A stretch of DNA of 64,000 nt from Alphaproteobacteria bacterium (GTDB lineage Bacteria > Pseudomonadota > Alphaproteobacteria > UBA7879): assembly GCA_002869105.1 (NCBI GenBank), contig PKTP01000002.1, forward strand, positions 42,684 to 106,683. Reading direction: 5' to 3'. The position numbers were made by a program, and so were the translations under genes. The notes beneath the pieces are model-generated. The model was not told the origin of the DNA and made no database searches. It saw nothing but the letters and a program-made list of their open reading frames with translations. This document shows positions 8,029 through 17,027 of this stretch, piece by piece. The first letter of the stretch is position 1; the number at the start of each line of letters is the position of its first letter.

Positions 8029-10313
8029 GGTTGTGTGCCTTGATTTAATGGAGCTGGCTTATCGTCAACAATGGTTTTACCAACAGATCCAAGGTGTTTA
8101 AAGCTAAAGGTTAGCATGACCGTTGTCTGTGGCCTAAGCGTTCTTGACCTGAAGAAAGTTCGATTTACAGAAGTTATCAGCCCAAAGCATTCATTTTGAT
8201 AGGTAAGATCAAATTTTACATAAAGTAGCTTTTTGGGGTTAATAAGATCATATCCCAATGAGGAGGTTGTGGACCATTCTTTTGACATAACTGAAGAAAA
8301 TCCGGTGTTCAATTGATGTGATTTCGGTTTCTTTGGCGTCGTAATTGAGCGCGCTTTAACGTATGAATACGTTGCCCAGAGTCTAAAAACGGGAGGGCCA
8401 GCATAAAGAGAGGCGGAAACGCTTTTTGGTTTAAAGGTTGTTCGATCTAATAACAAACTTGTTGATATGCTGTAGTCTTGGAAAGGACTGATGTACTGGC
8501 TGGCAAGATAGTCAGAGAATTTTTTATGTAATCCTTTCATTTCAGCATTTCTAATATGTGAATATTCATTAAAGCTAAAGCTTTGTCCTAAGAAGCCTCG
8601 AACAAGGGTTCGACTATCTTTCAGTACGTAAGATTGAACACCATAATTAAGACGCGTTCCTTCATCCAGCATGTCAAAACCACGGAACCGATTAGAGGTG
8701 AAGAGGTTGTTTTCACTGAACTCGAACTCTTGACTGTCTTCGTTGGGGAATCGGTCAGAGTTGACACCCCTAGAACTGGTTACAAAATAGACTGTTGGAT
8801 CAATCACAACTTCATGCCTGTCATCGATCACGTTTGATAGGGGTTTGCGCCATCCAAGGGTAAGTTGTGGGAAAAGAGATCCTTCGGTTCCAGAGCGACT
8901 TGGGCGGTTCAACCCAGGCTCATACCCACTAAAACTGTAAATACGGGTATTCACATTTGCTTGCGCAGACCAGATAGAGCCATCAGGTGTGATGTAGGGG
9001 ATATAAAATTGTCCATCAGCAACAAAGCGATTCAGCTCGCGCGCTCTGCCTTGTTCTTGGATCCCCTGGATAATGCGCCCTGGCGCGGGTTCTGGACGGG
9101 TTAAGAAAATATTTGCAAGTGTTAGTTGCCAAACCTCACCATATTGGCCGGGATCAGTCACATGTTGATAATAGAGCGACGGGATGACGGCCGGCGTTTG
9201 TTTGCGTGGTTCATTTTCCCGTAGGTTTTGGAACCAGTGACCGCTAATATCGGCATAGTTGTTCCCCTCAAATCGTTCAAGGTGAAAGGAACTATCAAGT
9301 GTGTTTTTTGAATAAATTGGATTTTGAGGATCCTCTAAAAAAGGGAATCTTTTGAGGTATGTTTGAGAATCCATTTTTTGCAGTTGATATCTCAGTCGCC
9401 AGAGCTCATTAATGTTAAACTCTCCATCAGAAAATAAGTGCCCCATGACCTTTTTTTTATCATGTCTACGATCAATATCACGCTTATCCTTGTTGTAGGT
9501 ATTACCAATGCTTGCGTGGGTTTTGATTTTTCCATATCCAAAATGACGGCGATGTTCAATTTTAAGAAATGATCCAACACCACTTTCTACAAGGGGAAAG
9601 GGGGTGATTGTCATGTCTTCATCAGGACCCATATTCCAAAAGTAAGGAAGACCGATGGCTGTGCCGTAGCGACTCCCTCTTGATACTTCAGGAAAAAGAA
9701 ACCCAGATCTTCTTTTGATTGAGGGATCGGGATGATAAAGGTAGGGGGTGTAAAAAACCGGGACACCAAAGATTTCCATGCGTGCATTGTAATATTCTAC
9801 GATTTCAGACGGTTTGTTACGAACAATGCTGGAGGCTCTTAATGCCCAGAACGGGGGAGAGCTTGGATCATCTTCGCATAAATAACAGGGCGTGAAAGAT
9901 CCTTTGTCGATTTCGATAATCTCGTCTTTTTTATTTCCTTTCTCGCCTGTTACCCGGCTGTCATCTTCAAGTAAAATGCCAAACTGATCCATAATGCCGT
10001 TTTTAAAGTTATCGGAGAGCTCAAGATAATCAGCGGTGATAATGTCACCGGTTTTCGTGAAATAACGAACGTTTGTTTCGGCGATGAGTTTGTTTTGTGG
10101 TTTTATATAGGTAAGTTTTTCACACTCTACCGTTTCAACCCCATCTGAAATTGTGACTTCTTCTAAGGCAACAACACTTTCTTGGGTTTTGTCGTGTTGC
10201 ACGCTGAGGGCCGAGAGATATAAAGGCTTTTTGCTCCTGATTTCAGCACATATGGCAGGGCTCATCAGAAGGCTTGCCAACATAAAAAAGGATATAAAAA
10301 CGTGTTTGATCAT
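8025..10313 (-). CDS. lptD: LPS-assembly outer-membrane protein LptD
   Basis: A 762-residue outer-membrane beta-barrel that inserts LPS into the outer leaflet. It has an N-terminal signal peptide (MIKHVFISFFMLASLLMSPA), an OstA/LptA-like periplasmic domain (about residues 45-140, including ITADYLELSDN), then the barrel with the family segment FYTPYLYHPDPSIKRRSGFLFP near residue 190. Two cysteines close together (CYLC) and CFGLITSV near the C terminus could supply the inter-domain disulfides required in LptD. The ATG overlaps the lptG TGA (ATGA) and the stop overlaps the proS GTG. It forms an operon with lptF and lptG, which make the inner-membrane exporter. Confidence 0.95.
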   Translation of the reverse strand: MIKHVFISFFMLASLLMSPAICAEIRSKKPLYLSALSVQHDKTQESVVALEEVTISDGVETVECEKLTYIKPQNKLIAETNVRYFTKTGDIITADYLELSDNFKNGIMDQFGILLEDDSRVTGEKGNKKDEIIEIDKGSFTPCYLCEDDPSSPPFWALRASSIVRNKPSEIVEYYNARMEIFGVPVFYTPYLYHPDPSIKRRSGFLFPEVSRGSRYGTAIGLPYFWNMGPDEDMTITPFPLVESGVGSFLKIEHRRHFGYGKIKTHASIGNTYNKDKRDIDRRHDKKKVMGHLFSDGEFNINELWRLRYQLQKMDSQTYLKRFPFLEDPQNPIYSKNTLDSSFHLERFEGNNYADISGHWFQNLRENEPRKQTPAVIPSLYYQHVTDPGQYGEVWQLTLANIFLTRPEPAPGRIIQGIQEQGRARELNRFVADGQFYIPYITPDGSIWSAQANVNTRIYSFSGYEPGLNRPSRSGTEGSLFPQLTLGWRKPLSNVIDDRHEVVIDPTVYFVTSSRGVNSDRFPNEDSQEFEFSENNLFTSNRFRGFDMLDEGTRLNYGVQSYVLKDSRTLVRGFLGQSFSFNEYSHIRNAEMKGLHKKFSDYLASQYISPFQDYSISTSLLLDRTTFKPKSVSASLYAGPPVFRLWATYSYVKARSITTPKKPKSHQLNTGFSSVMSKEWSTTSSLGYDLINPKKLLYVKFDLTYQNECFGLITSVNRTFFRSRTLRPQTTVMLTFSFKHLGSVGKTIVDDKPAPLNQGTQP

Positions 10314-11395
10314 ACCTTCTCCTCAAAGTGAAGTAGCAATGCAGATATAAAAAAGAGGCTCATCATCGGAGGGGCCCAAGCTGCTAAAAAAACAGGAATT
10401 GTATAATTTCGTCCCATTGCACCGACTACATTAAACAAGACGTATATGATATAAGCAAACACAATTATGACTAAAACGATTGGAATATTCATTCGGCGTT
10501 GCATGGCCCAAAAAGATACGAGCGCTCCTAGAAAGGCCATGGTTAAAATGAGCAGGGGTTGAGAGAGAGTTCCATGCCAGAGCATCTCATATTTTACCGT
10601 TGATAAACCGGCGTTCCTTAAAATTGAGATGTAATTCTTGAGCTGCCAAAAGGATATAGTATCTGGTCCCAATGATTGACTTTCAATACTTGTTAGATCC
10701 AGCTCCGTTTGCCATTTGAGGGATGCCATGATTTTTGGCTGTCTGTTGGGTTTGAGAACTTTGGCATTTATAACAAGCCATCCATCAGGTGTGATCATTG
10801 CCTTATCAGCATCAATTCTTTTTAAGAGGGTGTTCTGATCACTAAAAACATAAAGACTTAAACCATGAAGCAATCCTTTTGACAACTGAATGCGTTTGAT
10901 TTGTACAATGGTATATTGATTTTCTTTGCTTTCCCTTAACCATAACCCGGATGAGGATAAACGTATTGTATTATCATTGCCCTTGAAGAGCCTATTGTTG
11001 TAGCTTTCAAATTTTTGCATGAGCTGGGCGCTAATGCTGTTTAGAAACATAAAATCAAAAGAGGTGTAGAGTGCAATAACAGCAAATACCGGAATTAAAA
11101 GTCGTCTCAGGGATGATCCTGACATGCGCATAATAACAAGCTGAGAGCTGCGGCCTAAGTTAATAAATAAAATCAGTGAGGAAAAAAGGGCGATCAAGGG
11201 GATGAGCTGCTTAATGATATCAGGAAAATGAAAGAAAACCATCTTGCTGATGATCGCAAATCCTATATCGTTTTTATTACGGGCTCTTCTGAATAATTCA
11301 AAATAATCCAATAAAATAATCACACTTGAGAAAGAGAGTAAGACAACCGCGAACCACTTTAAATACTGTCTGAAGATATAAGAAAAAAGAACCAT
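10310..11395 (-). CDS. lptG: LPS export permease LptG
   Basis: A 361-residue member of the YjgP/YjgQ family with six membrane segments, three at each end, around a periplasmic beta-jellyroll domain (about residues 120-260). LptF and LptG form the membrane part of the LptB2FG transporter that extracts LPS from the inner membrane. It follows lptF after 6 bases and ends in an ATGA overlap with lptD, so its order with lptF and lptD fixes it as LptG. No lptB, lptA or lptC lies in the window. Confidence 0.92.
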   Translation of the reverse strand: MVLFSYIFRQYLKWFAVVLLSFSSVIILLDYFELFRRARNKNDIGFAIISKMVFFHFPDIIKQLIPLIALFSSLILFINLGRSSQLVIMRMSGSSLRRLLIPVFAVIALYTSFDFMFLNSISAQLMQKFESYNNRLFKGNDNTIRLSSSGLWLRESKENQYTIVQIKRIQLSKGLLHGLSLYVFSDQNTLLKRIDADKAMITPDGWLVINAKVLKPNRQPKIMASLKWQTELDLTSIESQSLGPDTISFWQLKNYISILRNAGLSTVKYEMLWHGTLSQPLLILTMAFLGALVSFWAMQRRMNIPIVLVIIVFAYIIYVLFNVVGAMGRNYTIPVFLAAWAPPMMSLFFISALLLHFEEKV

Positions 11396-11401
11396 GATCG
11401 T

Positions 11402-12523
11402 TTACATCAGCGTTTGTTGTGGCAGGGTTAAATGATTTTTCTGACTTAAAATACCTGTTAAGCCATTGACAAGCAATAAAATCAGTAATGATAGGATCGA
11501 GTAATTGATGAAAATTGCCTCAGGGAACTTAATACTTTGATTGATAATAAACAAAACACCGGCTTGCACCAGTACAACAGCTGTGACGGCATAGGTAATT
11601 TTTTTCACCTGACCTTTTCTTGAAAATTGCCCCGATGTCAGTGCATAAGCAGCAATAAGCACAAATATGATGACAAGCAGGGGTGTTGTTAGTTTTTGGT
11701 GGGCCTCAGCTTTCATCCGCTTTTTCTCTGCGTGGCTGAAACGAGAATCCGGATAAAGCAACTTGAAAAAAGGCATGTCTTGAGGCCTGGTTGACGTGGT
11801 TTTTTTATCTTCATCTTTTTGCAGGCCAACAATTGTCTCTTCAAAGAAAAGAGTCGATAATTTGTTCGTGCGCGGATCTGTGCTTTGACGCATTCCATTA
11901 AACAGGAGGATTTTTGGATCTTGGCTGTCAACGATTAAATGCCCTTGTTGGGCGCTGATGATAACGTGATGTTTGCTTCTGTTTTTTTGCTCTGTGCTTG
12001 AGACAAAGACCCCTTTTAAGTAGTTCCCCTTCTTTTCACGAACATAGATAACCATTTTGCCCATTTCATTAAAAACCCCCTCTTGAATCAGAACAATTGG
12101 CAGCGCTGACTTGAGTTGATTTTGAAGCTTTCGCATCTTTGTCTGCGCAACTGGGGCAATAACGAGGTTAATGCTGTACAAAACAAGCACCACAATTAAT
12201 CCAAATTGAATAAAGGGAATGCATATTTTAAAACGAGAAAGACCGGCACTTTGCATCACGCTATACGTGCGATCATTAATCATCCGATTTAAAATAATCA
12301 ACGTTGATATAAACACAGATATCGGGATGATGAGAGAGAAAAGATCTGGAAGGGTGAGAAGAGAAAGTTTAAAAAACATTTTCATAGATGCTTTCGTGCT
12401 CAGAACAAGCTCAACAAACTTAAGAGACTGTAAAATCCAAATAGCCGCAATCAAGACAATCCCAAGAGACAGGGATGTAAGCAAGATTTTCATAAAAAGA
12501 TAACGGTTTAATGTGCGGGGCAT
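11402..12523 (-). CDS. lptF: LPS export permease LptF
   Basis: A 373-residue YjgP/YjgQ-family permease and the first gene of the minus-strand operon. Start MPRTLNRYLFMKILLTSLSLG leads into the first membrane segment. The family segment with ISTLIILNRMINDRTYSVM (the cytoplasmic coupling-helix region) is near residues 65-85, and the three C-terminal membrane segments include LTSGQFSRKG between the first and second. It pairs with LptG. The gene is divergent from surA across a 105-base gap that must contain the operon promoter; I could not pick a convincing minus-strand promoter by eye. Confidence 0.92.
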   Translation of the reverse strand: MPRTLNRYLFMKILLTSLSLGIVLIAAIWILQSLKFVELVLSTKASMKMFFKLSLLTLPDLFSLIIPISVFISTLIILNRMINDRTYSVMQSAGLSRFKICIPFIQFGLIVVLVLYSINLVIAPVAQTKMRKLQNQLKSALPIVLIQEGVFNEMGKMVIYVREKKGNYLKGVFVSSTEQKNRSKHHVIISAQQGHLIVDSQDPKILLFNGMRQSTDPRTNKLSTLFFEETIVGLQKDEDKKTTSTRPQDMPFFKLLYPDSRFSHAEKKRMKAEAHQKLTTPLLVIIFVLIAAYALTSGQFSRKGQVKKITYAVTAVVLVQAGVLFIINQSIKFPEAIFINYSILSLLILLLVNGLTGILSQKNHLTLPQQTLM

Positions 12524-12567
12524 GGTGAAAATTTAAGCATAAAAATTGAGGTTTGCGTGCTTTCTAT

Positions 12568-12596
12568 TTGACAAATTTTTAAACAGTGACAATAGT
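12568..12596 (+). promoter_or_regulatory. Candidate sigma70 promoter for the surA operon
   Basis: TTGACA at 12568-12573 is separated by 17 bases from AATAGT at 12591-12596 in the lptF/surA divergent gap, 33 bases before the surA ATG. The -35 is consensus and the -10 is a weak match. It is a by-eye prediction. Confidence 0.4.
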
Positions 12597-12628
12597 GTTG
12601 ATAACAATTTTTAGACGATATTCTCAAA

Positions 12629-13888
12629 ATGTCCAAACTAAAAAAACTCTTCTTAAGTTTGAATTTAATATTTCTCCTCTGTGTGCCGTTCTTGACAAAC
12701 GCCTCAACGCAGATTGTCGCTGTCGTTAACAAGAGTGTTATCACAAGCAAAGATCTCGATGACAGAATGAAATTGATTTTAATGAGCGTGCCGCAACGGC
12801 CGGATGAAAATCAGATAGAGCTTCTCAAAAGAAAAGCCCTCAGGCAAATGATTGATGAGCGTCTTCAGCTTGAAGAGACAGCTTTATACGACATTGTTGC
12901 GCAAGAAGATGAGATCAATCGACAGTTTCAATATATTGAAAAACAAAATAATCTACAGCCTGGCGAGCTTCTTAAAAAGCTTAAGGAAAATCAAATTCCA
13001 AAAGAGAGCCTTATGGAACAGCTAAAGGCAGGAATTGCGTGGCAAAAACTGATTGGATACTTAGCCAGTTCTGTGGAGTTGAGCGATCAAGAAATTGATC
13101 AAATGGCGCGGTTGAAACAAAACAGTGATCGCGTGCGTTACCTCCTTGCAGAAATTGTTTTGCCTTATGACTCTTCAATTGAGGCTCTTGCCATTGAGAA
13201 CAAGGCCCAAGAAATTGTGACGCTTCTTCAAAGCGGCCAGAGCTTTGGTCAGCTTGCCCATGACTTTTCACACAATCCCTCTGCGATCAGAGGAGGCGAC
13301 ATTGACTGGGTTGAAGAAGAGCAACTACCAAAAGCGATCGCTGAAGTGGTTAAGCAAACACCAATTGGCGCTGTGACTCAGCCAATTCACCATGACGGTG
13401 CTGTGCACCTTATATTAGTGAGGGCGCGGCAATCACCTGAAGATGCCCGGCAAAAGTTAACCGTCCGTCAAATGGAAGTACCTTTCCCGCTCATGATGTC
13501 CGACCAGCAAAAAGAAGAAGAAATTTCAAGGCTTGAGGCCATTATGTCAAATGTTAAATCATGTAAAGCATTTGAAAAAGCGGCTGATAAAATTGAGGGC
13601 GCTGTGTTGCATTATCACCAAAACATCAATCCAGAACAATTGAGTGGCGGGCTGGATGAAGTCTTAGCTAATTTAGAGGTTGGTGTTGTGTCTCCCCCTC
13701 TTCCTGTAGAAGGACGTTCTGTTCTTTTCTTTATGGTATGCGAAAAGCATACCCAAGGCCAATCAGACGATCTTCAGGAAAAAAAGCAGGTCGTAAGAGA
13801 GAATCTGGAACAGAAAAAATTTAATGAATTGTCCACTAAAAGATTAACCTCTCTTCGCCGTCGATCTTTTATCGACGTTCGTATTTAA
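12629..13888 (+). CDS. surA: Periplasmic chaperone/PPIase SurA
   Basis: A 419-residue protein with a signal peptide (about residues 1-26, ending near TNAST), a SurA N-terminal domain (QIVAVVNKSVITSKDLDDR) and parvulin-like modules. In the first module RYLLAEIVLP and FSHNPSAIRGGDIDWVEEEQLP match the rotamase fold. The second (RQMEVPFPLMMSDQQKEEE) is more diverged. SurA carries unfolded barrel proteins to the BAM complex, and LptD is a main client, which fits its place beside the lpt genes. It lies 4 bases before rsmA. The pdxA gene usually found between surA and rsmA is absent. Confidence 0.9.
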   Translation: MSKLKKLFLSLNLIFLLCVPFLTNASTQIVAVVNKSVITSKDLDDRMKLILMSVPQRPDENQIELLKRKALRQMIDERLQLEETALYDIVAQEDEINRQFQYIEKQNNLQPGELLKKLKENQIPKESLMEQLKAGIAWQKLIGYLASSVELSDQEIDQMARLKQNSDRVRYLLAEIVLPYDSSIEALAIENKAQEIVTLLQSGQSFGQLAHDFSHNPSAIRGGDIDWVEEEQLPKAIAEVVKQTPIGAVTQPIHHDGAVHLILVRARQSPEDARQKLTVRQMEVPFPLMMSDQQKEEEISRLEAIMSNVKSCKAFEKAADKIEGAVLHYHQNINPEQLSGGLDEVLANLEVGVVSPPLPVEGRSVLFFMVCEKHTQGQSDDLQEKKQVVRENLEQKKFNELSTKRLTSLRRRSFIDVRI

Positions 13889-13892
13889 ATGA

Positions 13893-14705
13893 ATGACAAC
13901 TTTTAACTTTTCATGGGTGCGCCAGTTTGAGGCCAAAAAGTCTCTGGGCCAAAACTTTTTAATTGATCCGAACCAACAGTCAAAAATTGTCGAGTCTCTG
14001 CACTACAATTCTGATGACGTCATTGTTGAAATAGGTCCTGGGGTTGGCTCACTGACGCATTTGTTGGTGAAAAAGAACGTTATTAAAGTTATCTTAATTG
14101 AGAAAGACCCGCGGTTTTGTGAGCATTTGCAGAATGTCTTTGGCGGCATCAAATATCCTAAAGTTGAAATAATTCAGGCAGATGCTTTAGAGATTAATTG
14201 GAAAACTCTAGAATCTAAGCCCTATCGCTTAATTAGTAACTTGCCTTATAATATTAGCACGCCGCTGATCATGAGCTTGATCAAGTCACAACACATCGAA
14301 GAAATGATTTTGATGGTGCAGAAAGAAGTTGCTCAGCGTATTGTTGCTAAGCATGGTTCCAAAACATATGGGCGTTTATCGATTATGCTGCAATGGCTTT
14401 ATGACTGTGACCGTCTTTTTGATGTTGGACCAAGTTGTTTTAGGCCTCAGCCAAAGGTTACGTCGAGTGTTGTGCGTTTGAAAAAGCGCAACATAGAAAT
14501 TGTCCAAAGCGATCTTCAAAATGTAGAAAAATTCACCCAATTGATTTTTCATCAACGACGCAAGATGATGAAATCCATCTTAAATGGTAAGGTTTCTATG
14601 CCCGAGATTTTTTTAAAAAAGCATGGTGTTTTGCCAACCAGTCGACCTGAATCTCTATCCGTGCAAACAATTGTAGAAATGGGTAAAGATTTTGCCTCTG
14701 CTTAA
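13893..14705 (+). CDS. rsmA: 16S rRNA (A1518/A1519-N6,N6)-dimethyltransferase RsmA
   Basis: A 270-residue KsgA-family methyltransferase that dimethylates two adjacent adenines in the 3' helix of 16S rRNA. The SAM site is seen in KSLGQNFLID and VEIGPGVGSLTHLL. The catalytic motif SNLPYNIS and the C-terminal FHQRRKMMKS segment are typical. ATG 13893 is chosen because the ATG at 13889 meets a stop after five codons. It overlaps the possible TTG extension of rpiB, and the spacing implies one surA-rsmA-rpiB-glyA transcript. Confidence 0.96.
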   Translation: MTTFNFSWVRQFEAKKSLGQNFLIDPNQQSKIVESLHYNSDDVIVEIGPGVGSLTHLLVKKNVIKVILIEKDPRFCEHLQNVFGGIKYPKVEIIQADALEINWKTLESKPYRLISNLPYNISTPLIMSLIKSQHIEEMILMVQKEVAQRIVAKHGSKTYGRLSIMLQWLYDCDRLFDVGPSCFRPQPKVTSSVVRLKKRNIEIVQSDLQNVEKFTQLIFHQRRKMMKSILNGKVSMPEIFLKKHGVLPTSRPESLSVQTIVEMGKDFASA

Positions 14706-14736
14706 AGAGTTTAATACCTTAATCAAAAAGAATGAC

Positions 14737-15168
14737 ATGATTGGCATTGCAAGTGATCACGCTGGCTTTAAGCTTAAAAGCTTCTTGCTTAACGTTTTTC
14801 AGAGAGAAAAAGTTGATTTTAAGGATTATGGCCCGCCTACGGCCGAATCAACGGACTACCCCCCTTATGCCAGGAAGGTTGCCCAAGCCATTCAAGAAAA
14901 AAAAGTTACCAGAGGCATTCTTATTTGTGGGTCGGGGCTTGGTATGTCCATTGCTGCTAATCGGTATAAAGGTGTAAGAGCGGCTCTGTGTCTAACGCCT
15001 GAATTTGCTCGGCTCGCCCGTGAACACAACGATGCAAACGTTTTGGTTTTAGCGTCACGATTTACAGAAAATGAACAAGCTCGAGAAATCGTAAATGAAT
15101 TTTTGGCCACGTCTTTCTCTGGTGACCGACATGAAAAGAGAGTTAAATTAATTGAGGAGATCCAATGA
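14737..15168 (+). CDS. rpiB: Ribose-5-phosphate isomerase B
   Basis: A 143-residue RpiB/LacA-family isomerase that interconverts ribose-5-P and ribulose-5-[15 protein letters not shown] starts the Rossmann-like domain. [17 protein letters not shown] contains the catalytic Cys and the anion hole, and [14 protein letters not shown] is conserved. The frame extends to TTG 14692 inside rsmA, but the ATG at 14737 follows an AAAAAGAA tract and gives the family N terminus, so it is preferred. The TGA overlaps the glyA ATG (ATGA). Confidence 0.94.
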   Translation: MIGIASDHAGFKLKSFLLNVFQREKVDFKDYGPPTAESTDYPPYARKVAQAIQEKKVTRGILICGSGLGMSIAANRYKGVRAALCLTPEFARLAREHNDANVLVLASRFTENEQAREIVNEFLATSFSGDRHEKRVKLIEEIQ

Positions 15169-16439
15169 CACTGTTTAGTGAAACCCTGCAGGCAGCTGAT
15201 CCGGTTATCAGTAGATTTCTTGATCAAGAGTTTGAGCGCCAAAACAATCACATTGATTTGATTGCTTCAGAAAATCTAACATCTAAAGCCGTGATGGAAG
15301 CCCAGGGCTCTGTACTGACAAACAAATATGCTGAAGGATACCCAGGGCGACGCTATTACGGTGGATGTGAATTTGTTGATGAAGTGGAAAAAACAGCCAT
15401 TGCACGGGCTCAGGAATTATTTAAATGTGACTTTGCCAATGTCCAACCGCACTCAGGATCTCAAGCAAACCAGGCTGTCTTCTTAGCTTTGTTGAAGCCA
15501 GGAGATAAAATTCTTGGGATGGATTTAGCTGCTGGTGGGCATCTCACGCATGGGCATCCTCTTAATATGTCGGGTCAATGGTTTGATGTTTGCACATATG
15601 GCGTTTCTAAAAACACCTGCCTGATTGATTATGATGAGGTTGCAGCTATTGCGCGCCGCGAAAAACCAAAACTTATCATTGCTGGATTTTCTGCATATTC
15701 ACGACCCTTGAATTATGAAAAATTTAGAGAAATCGCTGATGAAGTGGGCGCCTTCTTATTGGCTGATATGGCGCATATTGCAGGATTGGTTGCAACAGGG
15801 ATGCACCAAAGTCCCTTGCCCTATGCTGATGTTGTGACAAGCACCACTCATAAAACCCTGCGTGGTCCACGGGGAGGTATTATCCTTAGCAACAATAAAG
15901 ATTTATTTAAAAAAATTAATTCCTCTTTGTTTCCTGGTATTCAAGGCGGCCCTTTAATGCACGTTATTGCTGGCAAAGCTGTGGCTTTTGGCTTAGCTCT
16001 TAAAGATGACTTTAAGGAATACATGAGAAAGGTTGTGGCAAACGCACAAACTTTAGCTGGCACGCTTTTAGAGCGTGATTTTAATTTGGTAACCGGCGGA
16101 ACAGAGAATCATCTTTTAATGATTGATCTGAGGAATAAAGATGTATCTGGTGCAGAAGCTGAGCAAGTTCTAGAAAAATTAGGAATCATTGTTAATAAAA
16201 ATACCATTCCTTTTGATCCTCAACCACCAATGATAACTTCTGGACTTAGACTGGGAACACCGTCTGTTACCACCCGTGGTATGGGGGCTCAGGAACTCAC
16301 TAAAATTGGGGGGATGATTGCGGATGTTGTCGAAAATTTATCCGTTAAAAGACAATTATCTGAACCTGAATTGTTGGGTTTTGAGAAATCTGTCACAGCT
16401 ATTGCACAATCCTTCCCATTCTATTCAACGCATAGTTAA
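15165..16439 (+). CDS. glyA: Serine hydroxymethyltransferase
   Basis: A 424-residue PLP enzyme that converts serine and tetrahydrofolate to glycine and 5,10-methylene-THF, the main one-carbon source. The PLP-lysine motif [16 protein letters not shown] is present, as are [15 protein letters not shown] near residue 50 and the dinucleotide-like [11 protein letters not shown]. The length is normal. GAGGAG lies just before the ATG inside rpiB and the start overlaps the rpiB stop. glyA followed by nrdR is a common alphaproteobacterial order. Confidence 0.97.
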   Translation: MTLFSETLQAADPVISRFLDQEFERQNNHIDLIASENLTSKAVMEAQGSVLTNKYAEGYPGRRYYGGCEFVDEVEKTAIARAQELFKCDFANVQPHSGSQANQAVFLALLKPGDKILGMDLAAGGHLTHGHPLNMSGQWFDVCTYGVSKNTCLIDYDEVAAIARREKPKLIIAGFSAYSRPLNYEKFREIADEVGAFLLADMAHIAGLVATGMHQSPLPYADVVTSTTHKTLRGPRGGIILSNNKDLFKKINSSLFPGIQGGPLMHVIAGKAVAFGLALKDDFKEYMRKVVANAQTLAGTLLERDFNLVTGGTENHLLMIDLRNKDVSGAEAEQVLEKLGIIVNKNTIPFDPQPPMITSGLRLGTPSVTTRGMGAQELTKIGGMIADVVENLSVKRQLSEPELLGFEKSVTAIAQSFPFYSTHS

Positions 16440-16448
16440 AGTAAAGAA

Positions 16449-16913
16449 ATGATCTGTCCTTTTTGTGGTTTTAAAGATACCCAAGTTAAAGATTCCAGGC
16501 CGAATGAGGAAGATACTATTATCCGCCGCCGTCGGTCATGCATAGAGTGTGGGTCTCGGTTTACAACGCTTGAACGTGTTCAACTCTGCCCTGTGACTGT
16601 TATTAAAAATAGCGGTGACCGAGAGACATTTGACCGGGAAAAGTTGGCGCGCTCGATTTACACAGCGGTACGAAAAAGGCACATGAAAACAGATCAAATT
16701 GAGCGTGTTGTCAATGCAATTATTCGACAGATTGAAACATGTGGTGAGTCTGAAATTACAACAGAAACAATCGGTGCCTATGTTCTTAGTTCTTTAAAAG
16801 AGTTAGACGAAGTGGCTTATATTCGATTCGCCTCGGTATATAAGGATTTTTCGAGTGTTGAAGACTTTACAAAGCTCATTACAGCGCTTAAGCAAAAACA
16901 TGAACAAGAATAA
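16449..16913 (+). CDS. nrdR: Transcriptional repressor NrdR
   Basis: A 154-residue regulator of ribonucleotide reductase genes. It has an N-terminal zinc ribbon (MICPFCGF at 1-8 and CIECGSRFTT near residue 31) and an ATP-cone domain (VIKNSGDRETFDREKLARS onward) that senses ATP/dATP. It starts 9 bases after glyA. Length and both domains are complete. Confidence 0.96.
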   Translation: MICPFCGFKDTQVKDSRPNEEDTIIRRRRSCIECGSRFTTLERVQLCPVTVIKNSGDRETFDREKLARSIYTAVRKRHMKTDQIERVVNAIIRQIETCGESEITTETIGAYVLSSLKELDEVAYIRFASVYKDFSSVEDFTKLITALKQKHEQE

Positions 16914-17027
16914 AAGATCCACTATCCAGAGCGGAAGTCGTTCTCCTTTGATGCTGTCGATTCATTAATCCTTGCTCTTAACCACATACTTCACGTATCG
17001 TGTTACTGTTAAGGGGGGAGGCTTTGC

